A stretch of DNA of 64,000 bases from Danxiaibacter flavus (GTDB lineage: Bacteria > Bacteroidota > Bacteroidia > Chitinophagales > Chitinophagaceae), in assembly GCF_041060425.1 (NCBI RefSeq), contig NZ_JAULBC010000007.1, positions 62,001 to 126,000 of the forward strand, in the 5' to 3' direction. Under the pieces are notes generated by a model. The model was not told the DNA's origin, ran no database searches, and worked only from the letters and a program-made list of their open reading frames with translations. A program made the position numbers and the translations under genes. Shown here one piece after another: positions 10,301-17,688 of the stretch (position 1 is the stretch's first letter; the number at the start of each line of letters is the position of its first letter).

Positions 10301-11034
10301 GTTACTTTAACTTCCTGCAGATCCTGTGTGTTTTTGGCTGAAGCCAATTGTATCAACAATGGCTTGTCATAGGCCGTTATTACCTGTTCTTTTCCACTGA
10401 ACCCGACAGCGGAAAACTTAACAGACGAGCCGGGTTTGAATGGGATCTTGAAGCTTCCGTTTTCTTCAGAAGTATAAGACTTTCCATTAACTGATATCGC
10501 AACAAAAGCAATCGGCTTGTTGTTGAGATCTGTTACTTTACCGGTAACGAAAACTGAATCAGTTGTCTTTGTTGAGTCACCTGTAACCGCTTGTTTGTTT
10601 GAACTATCGGGAGCGGGTGCAGCAGCCAGGCTGTCTTTCATCGCAGAGTCTTTTGTCGCATGCGGAAGCGAATCAGCTTGCGCAGCAGGCTTTGCTTCTG
10701 CTGCACTGATCGCAGTAATTTTAAACTTATTGCCTTCAGCAAATTGTACCTGGAAATTATCTGTTTCAGGCACTTTAAAAGATCCTAGCTGAGCAGACTG
10801 ATACAAAATAAAAATAGTATCTGCCGATGCAACTTTGAGTGAGAACTTTCTTGTATCATCAGTTGTTGATGAATCAGATAAAGATTTTGATTGTAGCACA
10901 TACCCCGGTTGAGGAGCGCCTTCTAATCCCAATAACTTACCACTTACTGTTCTTGAGCTTGTTTGAGCTAATGAAGCGATTGAACAAAACAAAGAAGTAG
11001 CTACCAGGATAAATGCGTAAAATTTTCTTAGCAT
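7369..11034 (-). CDS. SusC/RagA-family TonB-linked outer-membrane transporter
   Basis: A 1221-residue TonB-dependent channel. A signal peptide (residues 1-23) is followed by a first carboxypeptidase-regulatory-like beta-sandwich (about 28-100). Next comes a linker rich in Ala, Asp, Ser and Lys (about 110-158), then a second beta-sandwich starting VTGKVTDLNNKPIAFVAI. The SusC plug includes LQGKLAGVQI, ALFVVDGIF and VLKGAAATALYGSRGSNGVVLITTKK, and a 22-strand barrel should fill the rest, ending in a C-terminal Phe. Two N-terminal beta-sandwiches instead of one is less usual for the family. It is expressed with the downstream SusD lipoprotein. No adjacent ECF sigma or anti-sigma gene is present. 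Confidence 0.95.
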   Translation of the reverse strand: MLRKFYAFILVATSLFCSIASLAQTSSRTVSGKLLGLEGAPQPGYVLQSKSLSDSSTTDDTRKFSLKVASADTIFILYQSAQLGSFKVPETDNFQVQFAEGNKFKITAISAAEAKPAAQADSLPHATKDSAMKDSLAAAPAPDSSNKQAVTGDSTKTTDSVFVTGKVTDLNNKPIAFVAISVNGKSYTSEENGSFKIPFKPGSSVKFSAVGFSGKEQVITAYDKPLLIQLASAKNTQDLQEVKVTALGLSKKGKAVGYSVQEVKGDVVQVAKEPNFVNALQGKLAGVQINGNTGSMGGSSKVTIRGSKSITGNNNALFVVDGIFMGNNNSVPSYNQAIGGGGYDYGSPIQDINPDDIDQISVLKGAAATALYGSRGSNGVVLITTKKTSGSGKLGITYSLNAQMDQVYVLPHYQDKFGGGGADLTNPGFVSSNFDTLWYNQHPEQFLSSTSPTYQDAVRGGYDLMPQYAVDESWGPALNGQVIRPYYSFDRNKNNPYFGQTSTWSPQPNNVRDFYRNGLTLTNSISVGGAGDKGTFRLSYSNMTQKFVLPNSDMSRNNIGFNGTYKVNKAITAVASANYSYNRATGRPGTGFSGANPTEIFSMYSQRQLEIDKLKFYQFADGSQVSWNRKSFDDPTPASATSPYWTANKGYESDSRSRLFGMAGFEVKPVDWLNLSAKVFMDQFTTLQEERSPKDYQAGGYTRTDRNFQELNYQFLATARKDLSKKLDLTATIGGNIMQQQDAVNIGSFTGLIVPDIYNFRNAAGRVTYTPYLFKKQINSAFGDVLLGYDNTVFLEITGRNDWSSTLAKGNNSYFYPSASLSMVFSDWLKWKWLSFGKVRTSVAQIGSDTDPYRTYLAYSVPNLFGSDPIITKDPYLNNDQLKPERSTEVEAGLELKFLHNRAGLDVTVYNRETKDLIMPLQVSQTSGYNYYYANVGRSRTKGIEIQLSGRPIELKNSFTWDIGVNFALNRSKLLALNVPNNPDVDRYIVGTERRRNSVSTAAIVGQPLFVLTGTDYTYDNNHNKIVDSSGHYVPSSATNIIGTTQPDFIGGISNTFSYKGISLSALIDFQKGGNFFSYTNMYGLSSGLLYETAADNIRENGVVPEGVTADGKMNTTHISAADHFKNNFGTKINKANVYDESYIYLREVRLGYSLPEKWVKAIRGKNATLSLYGRNLWLIQTNAPNVDPSNIINSDSNIQGLEGGALPSIRSYGVNLNIGF

Positions 11035-11114
11035 ACCTGTGAGAGTGAGCGTTAAATAATATGGTAACCAGGGCTAGGTTTTCAAAAACGTTGCCAAAAA
11101 ATTAACGCGTGCCA

Positions 11115-11143
11115 CAAAATACTAACAGGTTCAAATGCTCAAA
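11115..11143 (-). promoter_or_regulatory. Weak promoter candidate for the SusC/SusD operon
   Basis: On the minus strand a TTTG (11140-11143) lies 21 bases before a second TTTG (11115-11118) preceded by TAGTAT. This approximates the Bacteroidota pattern TTTG...TAnnTTTG but does not match it exactly. It would give a leader of about 75 bases. Confidence 0.25.
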
Positions 11144-11280
11144 CGCATACCCGTCAACTGATACAGTAGATATAAAATCGTAATAAAAAAAAATGAGAAG
11201 TCGGTCAAAGATAATATTAAGGAGGTATTTCGATTGTATTGAATGAGCATTAAGAATTCCACACGTTGCTATAATGCGCA

Positions 11281-11847
11281 TTAAATATCTAATCGCTTGC
11301 TGATGTCGTTATCTATCTTTCTGAACAGGTGATAAGGTTTGTATGTTCTCCATTCGGGCAAATCAATCAGTTCAATATAGTGGTTAAGTTTTTTCTTTCT
11401 GAAATCATGTTGAGTAGATTCAGGCATGTTTAATATAACAATCCATCCATTTTCATCAGTCACTTCTTCAAACCATTCCTGGTAATAATCACGATCTCCA
11501 CTGTGAAAGTTTAATACATTCTCTCCTATTAGAATAAATTTGGTGATGCCTTCTGCAAACAGTTTATCTATCACATCGCGCTTAAGCGTCATAATATCAT
11601 TTTCGATAGCATCGTTCCATTCACCAATTAATTCAAGCACGGCAAAGTTGAGTTCATAATCGGCGTAGATGATCTTCATATAAAGCGTCCTGCTGCCAAA
11701 CTCATCCCACTGCGGGTGGATATAATAATTATATACAGCCTGCGAAAATTCGAACTCGCTGTACGTTCTACCATAGAACGGTGAGCGCGGATCTTCTTCA
11801 GATGTATACATGTGCCGCCAGTTAAAAAAAGGTTCTATATCGTGCAT
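11281..11847 (-). CDS. Conserved hypothetical protein, cytoplasmic
   Basis: A 188-residue soluble protein without signal peptide or membrane segment. It is rich in Trp, Tyr, Asp and Glu (for example PFFNWRHMYTSEEDPRSPFYGRTY and DYYQEWFEEVTDENGWIVIL). The alternation of hydrophobic strands and helices suggests a compact alpha/beta fold. I recognise the general look of a Bacteroidota-specific conserved protein but no named family, so no function is given. It stands between the SusC operon and metK on the same strand, separated by non-coding DNA on both sides. Confidence 0.7.
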   Translation of the reverse strand: MHDIEPFFNWRHMYTSEEDPRSPFYGRTYSEFEFSQAVYNYYIHPQWDEFGSRTLYMKIIYADYELNFAVLELIGEWNDAIENDIMTLKRDVIDKLFAEGITKFILIGENVLNFHSGDRDYYQEWFEEVTDENGWIVILNMPESTQHDFRKKKLNHYIELIDLPEWRTYKPYHLFRKIDNDISKRLDI

Positions 11848-11913
11848 ATTAAAACTTGTGTTGTAAAGTTAGAAATTTTGAATCATGTAACGACGGACTC
11901 GCTAACGCGAGTT

Positions 11914-12147
11914 TTTTTACCACAGATGGCACGGAGTTTTTTTCACAGAGTAACGGGGAAAATATTCAATAGTCACAGAGGCACTGAAGCACTGAGTGAT
12001 CCAAAATTTTAGAACAACTCGTTGCTTTTGAACCATTGCTAACCGGGTCTTTATGAAAGTCACAATAGAACAATTTCTGTGAAACTCCGTGAAAAAACTC
12101 CATTAACTCTGTGGTTCAAAAATTCCGTGTTTCAGTGTTTCTGTGGC
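11914..12147. repeat. Imperfect inverted pair of CACAGAGGCAC / CACGGAGTTTTT words
   Basis: The left half (11918-11998) reads ACCACAGATGGCACGGAG, TTTTTTTCACAGAGTAACGG and CACAGAGGCACTGAAGCACT. The right half (12079-12147) reads GTGAAACTCCGTGAAAAAAC, AACTCTGTGGTTC and TTCAGTGTTTCTGTGGC, the reverse complement of the same words with differences. The gap between metK and the hypothetical gene upstream is therefore bracketed by related sequences facing each other. Nothing coding is seen in 11848-12147. Confidence 0.6.
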
Positions 12148-12178
12148 TAAAACAAAAAGCCCCGGAGTTATCCAGGGC
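12148..12178 (-). terminator. Intrinsic terminator of metK
   Basis: The arms GCCCCGGA (12159-12166) and TCCAGGGC (12171-12178) pair with one mismatch around a GTTA loop. On the minus strand they are followed by CTTTTTGTTTTAG. It lies 22 bases beyond the metK stop codon. Confidence 0.7.
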
Positions 12179-12200
12179 CATATACGTAAGTTTTTCTGGC

Positions 12201-13454
12201 TTACTTAATTCCGAAAGCTTTCTTCACCTTAGGAACATAATCCAGTTTTTCCCAGGTAAATAATTCTACTTTCTTCTTGATCACTTTACCATCTGGAGAA
12301 GCGAATTCTTTATTTACAACTTCAGGTTTGCGGCCCATGTGTCCGTAAGCTGCAGTCTCGCTATAAATAGGATTACGCAGTTTAAGACGTTGTTCAATAA
12401 AGTAAGGACGCATATCGAAAATGCCTGAAACGATCTTTGCAATTTCGCCATCGCTTAGTTCAACTTTTGCAGTACCGTAGGTGTTTACATAAACTCCCAT
12501 TGGTTCTGCAACGCCAATAGCATAAGAAACCTGAACCAGCACTTCATCACAAACACCTGCGGCTACCAGGTTCTTTGCAATGTGACGTGTAGCATAAGCA
12601 GCGCTGCGGTCAACTTTACTGGGATCTTTACCGCTGAATGCACCACCACCGTGAGCTCCTTTACCACCGTAAGTATCTACGATGATCTTACGGCCTGTTA
12701 AACCTGTATCACCGTGCGGACCACCGATCACAAATTTTCCTGTTGGGTTAATGTGATATTTGATCTTATCGTTGAACAGTTTTGCGTATTTCTTGTATTT
12801 TGATTTAATGCGGGGAACAAGAATGTTGATGATATCATCATTGATCTTTTTCTGCATTTTAGCTTCTGTGTCGAAGTCATCGTGCTGGGTAGATACTACG
12901 ATAGCATCGATACGAACAGGCTTGTTGTTATCATCATATTCTAACGTAACCTGGCTTTTTGCATCAGGACGCAAATACTTAATTTGTTTGTTCTCTCTTC
13001 TCAACACAGCCAGTTCCTGCAACAATTTATGCGCAAGATCCAATGCCAGAGGCATATAATCTTCAGTCTCATTTGTTGCATAGCCAAACATCATACCCTG
13101 GTCGCCGGCACCCTGCTCTTCTTTTTTCGTCCTGTCAACGCCCTGGTTAATATCAGCAGATTGCTCGTGAATAGCAGATAAAACACCACAACTGTGTGCT
13201 TCAAACATGTATTCGCTTTTAGTGTAACCGATTTTGCGGATCACACCACGCGCAATTTCCTGCACGTCTAAATAAGCTTTACTTTTCACTTCGCCTGCCA
13301 GTACTACCTGTCCGGTTGTTACTAATGTTTCACAGGCTACTTTACTGTTTGGATCAAATGCTAAAAAATTATCTATCAAAGCATCAGAGATCTGGTCGGC
13401 AACTTTATCCGGATGACCTTCAGATACACTTTCTGAGGTAAATAAGTATGGCAT
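12201..13454 (-). CDS. metK: S-adenosylmethionine synthetase
   Basis: Catalyses ATP + L-methionine to S-adenosylmethionine + phosphate + pyrophosphate in the cytoplasm. The 417-residue length fits the bacterial enzyme. Motifs seen: S9-E-S with G13-H-P-D-K17 near the N-terminus, the adenosine loop GAGDQG at 115-120, and GGGAFSGKDPSKVDRSAAY around residues 272-290, the phosphate-binding P-loop of the family. It is a single-gene transcription unit with its own -7 element upstream and a terminator downstream. No SAM riboswitch is visible in the short leader. Confidence 0.98.
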   Translation of the reverse strand: MPYLFTSESVSEGHPDKVADQISDALIDNFLAFDPNSKVACETLVTTGQVVLAGEVKSKAYLDVQEIARGVIRKIGYTKSEYMFEAHSCGVLSAIHEQSADINQGVDRTKKEEQGAGDQGMMFGYATNETEDYMPLALDLAHKLLQELAVLRRENKQIKYLRPDAKSQVTLEYDDNNKPVRIDAIVVSTQHDDFDTEAKMQKKINDDIINILVPRIKSKYKKYAKLFNDKIKYHINPTGKFVIGGPHGDTGLTGRKIIVDTYGGKGAHGGGAFSGKDPSKVDRSAAYATRHIAKNLVAAGVCDEVLVQVSYAIGVAEPMGVYVNTYGTAKVELSDGEIAKIVSGIFDMRPYFIEQRLKLRNPIYSETAAYGHMGRKPEVVNKEFASPDGKVIKKKVELFTWEKLDYVPKVKKAFGIK

Positions 13455-13474
13455 ATTATTTTTTTAAAGAGATG

Positions 13475-13482
13475 CAAATATA
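13475..13482 (-). promoter_or_regulatory. Probable -7 element of the metK promoter
   Basis: The minus strand reads TATATTTG, an exact match to the Bacteroidota -7 consensus TAnnTTTG, about 20 bases before the metK start codon. No TTTG is seen at the matching -33 distance. Confidence 0.4.
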
Positions 13483-13525
13483 TAAGATTGAATGCTTAAT
13501 ATTCGCGCAATAAATTTTGTTAGGA

Positions 13526-14341
13526 TTATTTTGCAAGTTCCTGGTACAGATCAATATATTCAGTTAAATCGCTGTCCCATCCGGCAAAAGGAATTACCTT
13601 TTTACCTTTTACTTTAGAAAATTCCTCCACCAGTTTCTTTTCAACCTTGTCGGCCCCAAAAGTTATTACATCTGCATAAGTGGCGCCGCCTTTGAAAAGT
13701 GCAGTATTGTTAGCTTCTTTAAAAGGTTCAAGATCCTTGTCTTTAATATTGGCATGGATATTCGCCTTTTCAACAAAGTCTGCTCCCAGTTTTTCCTTGA
13801 AAGTATTTTGACCGATGGTATAGATTACTTTGCTATGTGAGAACACTGGTTCTTTTTTATAAGCTGTCTTCAGGTACATGGGGATTAAACCGGTCATCCA
13901 GCCACTGCAATGGATGAGGTCCGGAGGCCAGCCGAATTTTTTTACTGTTTCCAGTGCGCCTTTGCAGAAAAAAATGGTTCTTAATCCGTTATCATCAAAC
14001 CACTGCTCATTTTCGTCAGTAAAAATGAACTTGCGTTTGAAAAAATCCTCATTGTCCAAAAAATAAACCTGTAAGCGGGCGTTGGGGAGTGATGCAACCT
14101 TAATTTGCAACGGGTAATCATCATTATCAACCGAAACATTGATACCCGATAAACGTACAACTTCGTGTAACCGGTGTCTGCGTTCATTAATTACGCCAAA
14201 ACGTGGCATAATGCATCTAACTTCTAATCCGCTCTCGTTACTTTTTATTGCCAGCTTGTTCACAATCTCAGCAAATTCCGTAAGCTCCAGGTACGGAGAC
14301 ATTTCCGTAGCAATGAATAAAATTCTTTTCTTTGTTGACAT
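13526..14341 (-). CDS. Shortened GT5 glycogen/starch-synthase-like protein (catalytic N-domain only)
   Basis: A 271-residue protein starting MSTKKRILFIATEMSPY. It resembles the N-terminal Rossmann domain of GT5 glycogen synthases (EVRCIMPRFG, PDLIHCSGWMTGLIPMYLK, SKVIYTIGQNTFKE). It is only about half the length of GlgA, and the second domain with the nucleotide-sugar site is absent. The KTGGL loop expected right after 'EMSPY' is also absent (the sequence reads LELTEFAEIV). Such short homologues next to panC are, to my knowledge, usual in Bacteroidota and often annotated as glycogen synthase. On this sequence, glucosyl transfer from ADP- or UDP-glucose is doubtful. I chose the ATG at 14341, since an upstream in-frame start at 14560 would overlap panC and precede the -7 element. 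Confidence 0.8.
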   Translation of the reverse strand: MSTKKRILFIATEMSPYLELTEFAEIVNKLAIKSNESGLEVRCIMPRFGVINERRHRLHEVVRLSGINVSVDNDDYPLQIKVASLPNARLQVYFLDNEDFFKRKFIFTDENEQWFDDNGLRTIFFCKGALETVKKFGWPPDLIHCSGWMTGLIPMYLKTAYKKEPVFSHSKVIYTIGQNTFKEKLGADFVEKANIHANIKDKDLEPFKEANNTALFKGGATYADVITFGADKVEKKLVEEFSKVKGKKVIPFAGWDSDLTEYIDLYQELAK

Positions 14342-14383
14342 TCTTATGCAGAATTTAGGCTTGTTAAACCACAAATTAATTTG

Positions 14384-14391
14384 CAAAGGTA
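14384..14391 (-). promoter_or_regulatory. Probable -7 element of the GT5-like gene
   Basis: The minus strand reads TACCTTTG, an exact TAnnTTTG match 42 bases upstream of the start codon at 14341, in the 108-base gap to the divergent panC. Confidence 0.4.
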
Positions 14392-14449
14392 AAGAAATGG
14401 TTGCAATACTAATCATTCCTGGATTATTAACCCATATTTTTAGGTGAGT

Positions 14450-15298
14450 ATGATACTTTATAAAACCGTACAAGACATTCGTTCTCAGATCAAAACACTT
14501 AAGGAAAAAAATCAGAAAATTGGCTTTGTTCCAACAATGGGTGCTTTGCACGAGGGACACCTGTCACTTATCAGGCAGTCAAAACAACAAACTGATGTTA
14601 CCGTTTGCAGCGTCTTTGTAAACCCGACCCAGTTTAATGATATTAAAGATTTTGAGAAGTACCCCGTCACAATAGAAAAAGATATAATGTTACTGGAACA
14701 GGAAAAAGTGGACATACTTTTCCTGCCTGCTGTTATAGAAATATATCCCAATGGTGTAAATGAGGTTAAACATTATGAGCTCGGCTACCTGGAAAACATA
14801 CTTGAGGGCAAATACAGGCCCGGACATTTTCAGGGCGTATGCCAGGTAGTGCACCGCCTGCTGGAAATTGTGCAACCTGATGCTCTTTTCATGGGTCAGA
14901 AAGATTACCAGCAATGCATGGTCATTAAAAAATTGCTGGAAATAGAGCAAATTAATACAGAACTGATCATCGTTCCCACAAAAAGAGAAGCTGACGGGCT
15001 TGCTTTAAGCAGCAGAAATATGCGGTTAAGTGATGGCGCTAAAGAAGAAGCGCTGGCTATATATAAAACGCTCAATCACATTAAGAATAATATACAATCA
15101 ACATCTTTCGAAGAACTCACACAAAATGGGGCCGATTTTCTCTTAAACGAAGGCTTTTCAAAAGTTGATTATGTTGCAATAGCCGATGCCAACACACTTG
15201 AGCCGGTAGAAAAATATGATCCCGGGCAAAAACTTGTTGCATTAATTGCCGCGTTTAAAGACCCGGTGAGGCTGATTGATAATATGACACTGAATTAA
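14450..15298 (+). CDS. panC: Pantothenate synthetase (pantoate-beta-alanine ligase)
   Basis: Joins pantoate and beta-alanine using ATP to form pantothenate, the CoA precursor. The 282-residue protein has the nucleotidyltransferase motif PTMGALHEGHLSL (HEGH at 34-37) and GQKDYQQ. LALSSRNMRLS is the family's equivalent of the KMSKS loop. I place the start at the ATG at 14450; a GTG two codons earlier (14444) is also possible. panD lies 830 bases downstream on the same strand, separated by two minus-strand genes, and panB is at 23141. Confidence 0.97.
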   Translation: MILYKTVQDIRSQIKTLKEKNQKIGFVPTMGALHEGHLSLIRQSKQQTDVTVCSVFVNPTQFNDIKDFEKYPVTIEKDIMLLEQEKVDILFLPAVIEIYPNGVNEVKHYELGYLENILEGKYRPGHFQGVCQVVHRLLEIVQPDALFMGQKDYQQCMVIKKLLEIEQINTELIIVPTKREADGLALSSRNMRLSDGAKEEALAIYKTLNHIKNNIQSTSFEELTQNGADFLLNEGFSKVDYVAIADANTLEPVEKYDPGQKLVALIAAFKDPVRLIDNMTLN

Positions 15299-15407
15299 GA
15301 CGAAGCATTTGACAATAAGTGGGGTATTAGCAATGATATTCCACTTGAAAAGTCATATAGAATTGGCGATATGTGAGCGTTTGGAACCAGCTACAGTTGA
15401 TGGATTA

Positions 15408-15569
15408 TTACAATTTGGGTAATCCTGCTACTTTTAGAATAGCGTTTGCTTTTTCCGCTTTTTCCTTAAAAAAAGGATGATTATCATATTTATGATCTAA
15501 AGCGGGGTCAACCGTGAAGCCTTTTAAGCGCTTTGTTTTTGATGTCTTTGATTGTTTCTTATTCTTCAT
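15408..15569 (-). CDS. Small basic protein, candidate partner of the DUF6934 gene
   Basis: A 53-codon ORF with a very basic N-terminus (MKNKKQSKTSKTKRLKGF) and a more ordinary second half (TVDPALDHKYDNHPFFKEKA, then a helix EKANAILKVAGLPKL). It starts 13 bases downstream of the DUF6934 stop codon on the same strand, which suggests co-transcription. I do not recognise a family. The arrangement (larger gene, then a tiny basic gene, single unit) resembles a two-gene module such as toxin-antitoxin, but this is only inference from size and position. Confidence 0.5.
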   Translation of the reverse strand: MKNKKQSKTSKTKRLKGFTVDPALDHKYDNHPFFKEKAEKANAILKVAGLPKL

Positions 15570-15582
15570 ACCAATGTCAAAT

Positions 15583-16047
15583 TTATGGTTTTCTGCGCAC
15601 TAAAAAAGAGGTATAAGCCTGGTCTTTGCAAAAAGACTCCCAACCTCCGTTGCATAGTCCCATAATTATAAAATCTTTTTGTATTTCCACCAGGTTATTT
15701 GAAATACCTATGCGGTATAACCTGGTTCTGGCGTCTGTACTTCCGCTGGCAATAACAGTTGCATTCGGGTAATATTCGGTAAAAAGGTACAGGGTTGCTG
15801 CAACTGTTGCAAGTACTTTTTCACTATCATTATTATTGCTAACGGTCAAATCTGAAATCAGACCTGTATGAACATCTTTATCGCCAAAAGCGAGATTAAA
15901 AAAGCTCCTGATATGTAGTTCAGTATATAAGACAACCTTCCGGATAATTCCTCTTGGACCAATACTGTCAAATTCGAAAGAAGTAAAATCTGTAGAAGCG
16001 TTTAGGTAATAATGCCCGTCCAACATAATTTCTGTGCTTATTTTCAA
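15583..16047 (-). CDS. DUF6934-type Bacteroidota-specific protein
   Basis: A 154-residue soluble protein. Its start (YYLNASTDFTSFEFDSIGPRGIIRKVVLYT) and middle (NNNDSEKVLATVAATLYLFTEYYPNATVIASGSTDARTRLYRIGI) match what I remember of DUF6934, a family found in many copies in Chitinophagaceae and relatives. The highly conserved G-S-T-x-A-R-T-R-L-Y-R stretch (about 107-117) is typical. The function is unknown. It sits inside the panC-panD interval on the opposite strand, transcribed divergently from panD, and probably carries the 53-codon gene behind it. Confidence 0.7.
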   Translation of the reverse strand: MKISTEIMLDGHYYLNASTDFTSFEFDSIGPRGIIRKVVLYTELHIRSFFNLAFGDKDVHTGLISDLTVSNNNDSEKVLATVAATLYLFTEYYPNATVIASGSTDARTRLYRIGISNNLVEIQKDFIIMGLCNGGWESFCKDQAYTSFLVRRKP

Positions 16048-16071
16048 TCACCACATTTAATGTCTGCACGC

Positions 16072-16079
16072 CAAAATTA
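16072..16079 (-). promoter_or_regulatory. Probable -7 element of the DUF6934 gene
   Basis: The minus strand reads TAATTTTG, an exact TAnnTTTG match 24 bases before the DUF6934 start. It lies back-to-back with the panD promoter, so the two promoters share a region of about 50 bases. Confidence 0.4.
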
Positions 16080-16087
16080 GTAATATT

Positions 16088-16118
16088 CTTGTTCCTTTCT
16101 TCTTATTCAATAACTTTG
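16088..16118 (+). promoter_or_regulatory. panD promoter
   Basis: CTTG (16088-16091), then 19 bases, then TAACTTTG (16111-16118). The -7 element is exact and the -33 element matches in TTG. The panD ATG is only 8 bases beyond the -7 element, so the message should be nearly leaderless. Confidence 0.6.
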
Positions 16119-16125
16119 CGCCGCT

Positions 16126-16470
16126 ATGCAAATAGAAGTATTAAAATCAAAGATCCATCGTGCCGTATTAACTGAGGCAAATCTTCAATATGTAGGAAGT
16201 CTTACACTGGACGAAGATTTGATGGATGCAGCGAATTTCATTGAGAATGAGAAAATTCAGGTAGTAAACGTAAACAACGGCGAGCGACTGGAAACTTACC
16301 TTATTAAAGGTAAGCGCGGTAGCGGAACTGTTTGCCTGAATGGACCTGCAGCGCGTAAAGGTGCTGTTGGCGATGTGGTGATCATTATTTCCTATGCTAC
16401 CATGGACTTTGAAGAAGCCAAAACATACAAGCCGATGGTTGTATTTCCGAAGGAAGGGAATAAGTTGTAA
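16126..16470 (+). CDS. panD: Aspartate 1-decarboxylase (pyruvoyl enzyme precursor)
   Basis: Decarboxylates L-aspartate to beta-alanine for pantothenate synthesis. The 114-residue proenzyme has the self-cleavage site Y22-V-G24-S25, at which Ser25 becomes the pyruvoyl cofactor. It also has the expected K9 (LKSKIHRA) and the conserved GPAARKGAVGDVVIIISYA. The length is slightly below the E. coli enzyme (126), with a short C-terminus. It works with panC (14450) and panB (23141). Confidence 0.97.
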   Translation: MQIEVLKSKIHRAVLTEANLQYVGSLTLDEDLMDAANFIENEKIQVVNVNNGERLETYLIKGKRGSGTVCLNGPAARKGAVGDVVIIISYATMDFEEAKTYKPMVVFPKEGNKL

Positions 16471-16474
16471 ATTA

Positions 16475-16629
16475 TACGTGGTACGTTATACGTTGTACGT
16501 TGTACGTTTTACGTTATAAGTAAGGAACCCGAAGTAAAAATGAAATGTTTGCCTTGTAAAAGGCAAGTATTTTATAGTGCATTTTCAACGCTTAAAGCTC
16601 ATAGCTGATAGCTCACAGCTGACCGCTAC
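16475..16629. repeat. TACGTTATACGTTGTACG words after panD, then CTCATAGCTGATAGC words
   Basis: Beginning 4 bases after the panD stop are five to six degenerate copies of (G)TACGTTRTACGTT (16475-16522). The same family follows pgi at 39399 and, in gene-sense orientation, the DUF3810 gene at 42010. Near 16598-16625 a different family (AGCTCATAGCTGATAGCTC) runs up to the start of the next gene. Confidence 0.65.
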
Positions 16630-17688
16630 ATGCAATGGAAAAACACCGTAACTGATCTTTTACGAATTGATTATCCTATCGTGCAAGCGCCAATGTTGGG
16701 TGTATCAACGCCCGAAATGGTTGCAGCCGTATCTAACGCCGGTGGTCTTGGGTCTTTACCGGTTGGCGGTTTAAGCGCGACGGTTGTTGCAGATCTTATT
16801 CAAAAAACCAGGGCGCTTACGCATAAGCCTTTTGCAGTAAATCTTTTTGCACATTCCATTCCCGCCGTTAATGAGCAGGAATACCTGGACATGCAGGAAT
16901 TCTTATATCAGTTTGCAATAAAAAGGCAACTGTCTTTCACCAAACAACCTGTTTCGTCATTACAGTTTTTCACATGGGAAGAGCAGATCGATATATTAAT
17001 TAATGAGAAGATCCCGGTGGTTAGCTTTACGTTTGGTATTCTGAGTGATGAAGCTATTGCCAGGCTAAAAAATAACGGTACAATTCTTATCGGAACAGCA
17101 ACCAGCCTTAAGGAGGCGCAGTTATTGGCCGATAAAGGAATTGATATCATTACAGCACAGGGAATTGAAGCAGGCGGCCACAGAGGGACTTTTTTGCACG
17201 ATGATGAGATCCCGGTGATCGGGCTGATGTCGCTGATCCCAGAAATAGTTGATGCGGTTAAGAAACCGGTGCTGGCCGCCGGAGGTATTATGGATGGAAA
17301 AGCGTTACGGGCTGCTTTTCTTCTGGGTGCTAAAGGTGTTCAGGCTGGCAGCGCATTTATCGCCTGTAATGAAAGCAGTGCATCGCCTTCCCATAAAAAG
17401 CAACTAATTAACGCAACTGATACCGATATTATTCTTACCAAAAACATCACCGGCCGATGGGCGCGCGGAATAAGAAATGAAATCATGCGCCAGGTTGAAC
17501 AATCGGCGTTAACTGTTCCACCTTACCCCTATCAAATACCATTGACCATCTTCGCAAGAAATGCAGGGCAAAAAGCGGGCAACGAAGACCTGATGGTTAT
17601 CTGGGCCGGCCAGTCAGCCTTTAAAGCAAAGACAAAAAGTGCTGAAGAAATTTTTGCCACGCTTGTTCAGGAAGCCGAAGCTATCTAA
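16630..17688 (+). CDS. Nitronate monooxygenase / 2-nitropropane dioxygenase family flavoprotein
   Basis: A 352-residue FMN-dependent TIM-barrel protein of the NMO family. The N-terminal IVQAPMLGVSTPEMVAAVSNAGGLGSLPVG, the phosphate-binding AQGIEAGGHRGTF (about 177-189) and VLAAGGIMDGKALRAAFLLGAKGVQAGSAFI are typical. Such enzymes oxidise propionate 3-nitronate or related nitronates; some family members have other roles, so the substrate is not certain. It is flanked by repeat-filled gaps and probably stands alone. Confidence 0.88.
   Translation: MQWKNTVTDLLRIDYPIVQAPMLGVSTPEMVAAVSNAGGLGSLPVGGLSATVVADLIQKTRALTHKPFAVNLFAHSIPAVNEQEYLDMQEFLYQFAIKRQLSFTKQPVSSLQFFTWEEQIDILINEKIPVVSFTFGILSDEAIARLKNNGTILIGTATSLKEAQLLADKGIDIITAQGIEAGGHRGTFLHDDEIPVIGLMSLIPEIVDAVKKPVLAAGGIMDGKALRAAFLLGAKGVQAGSAFIACNESSASPSHKKQLINATDTDIILTKNITGRWARGIRNEIMRQVEQSALTVPPYPYQIPLTIFARNAGQKAGNEDLMVIWAGQSAFKAKTKSAEEIFATLVQEAEAI

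Noticed and set aside
13455..13525. SAM riboswitch in the metK leader
   Set aside because: The gap before metK is about 70 bases, AT-rich and without paired elements of any SAM riboswitch class.
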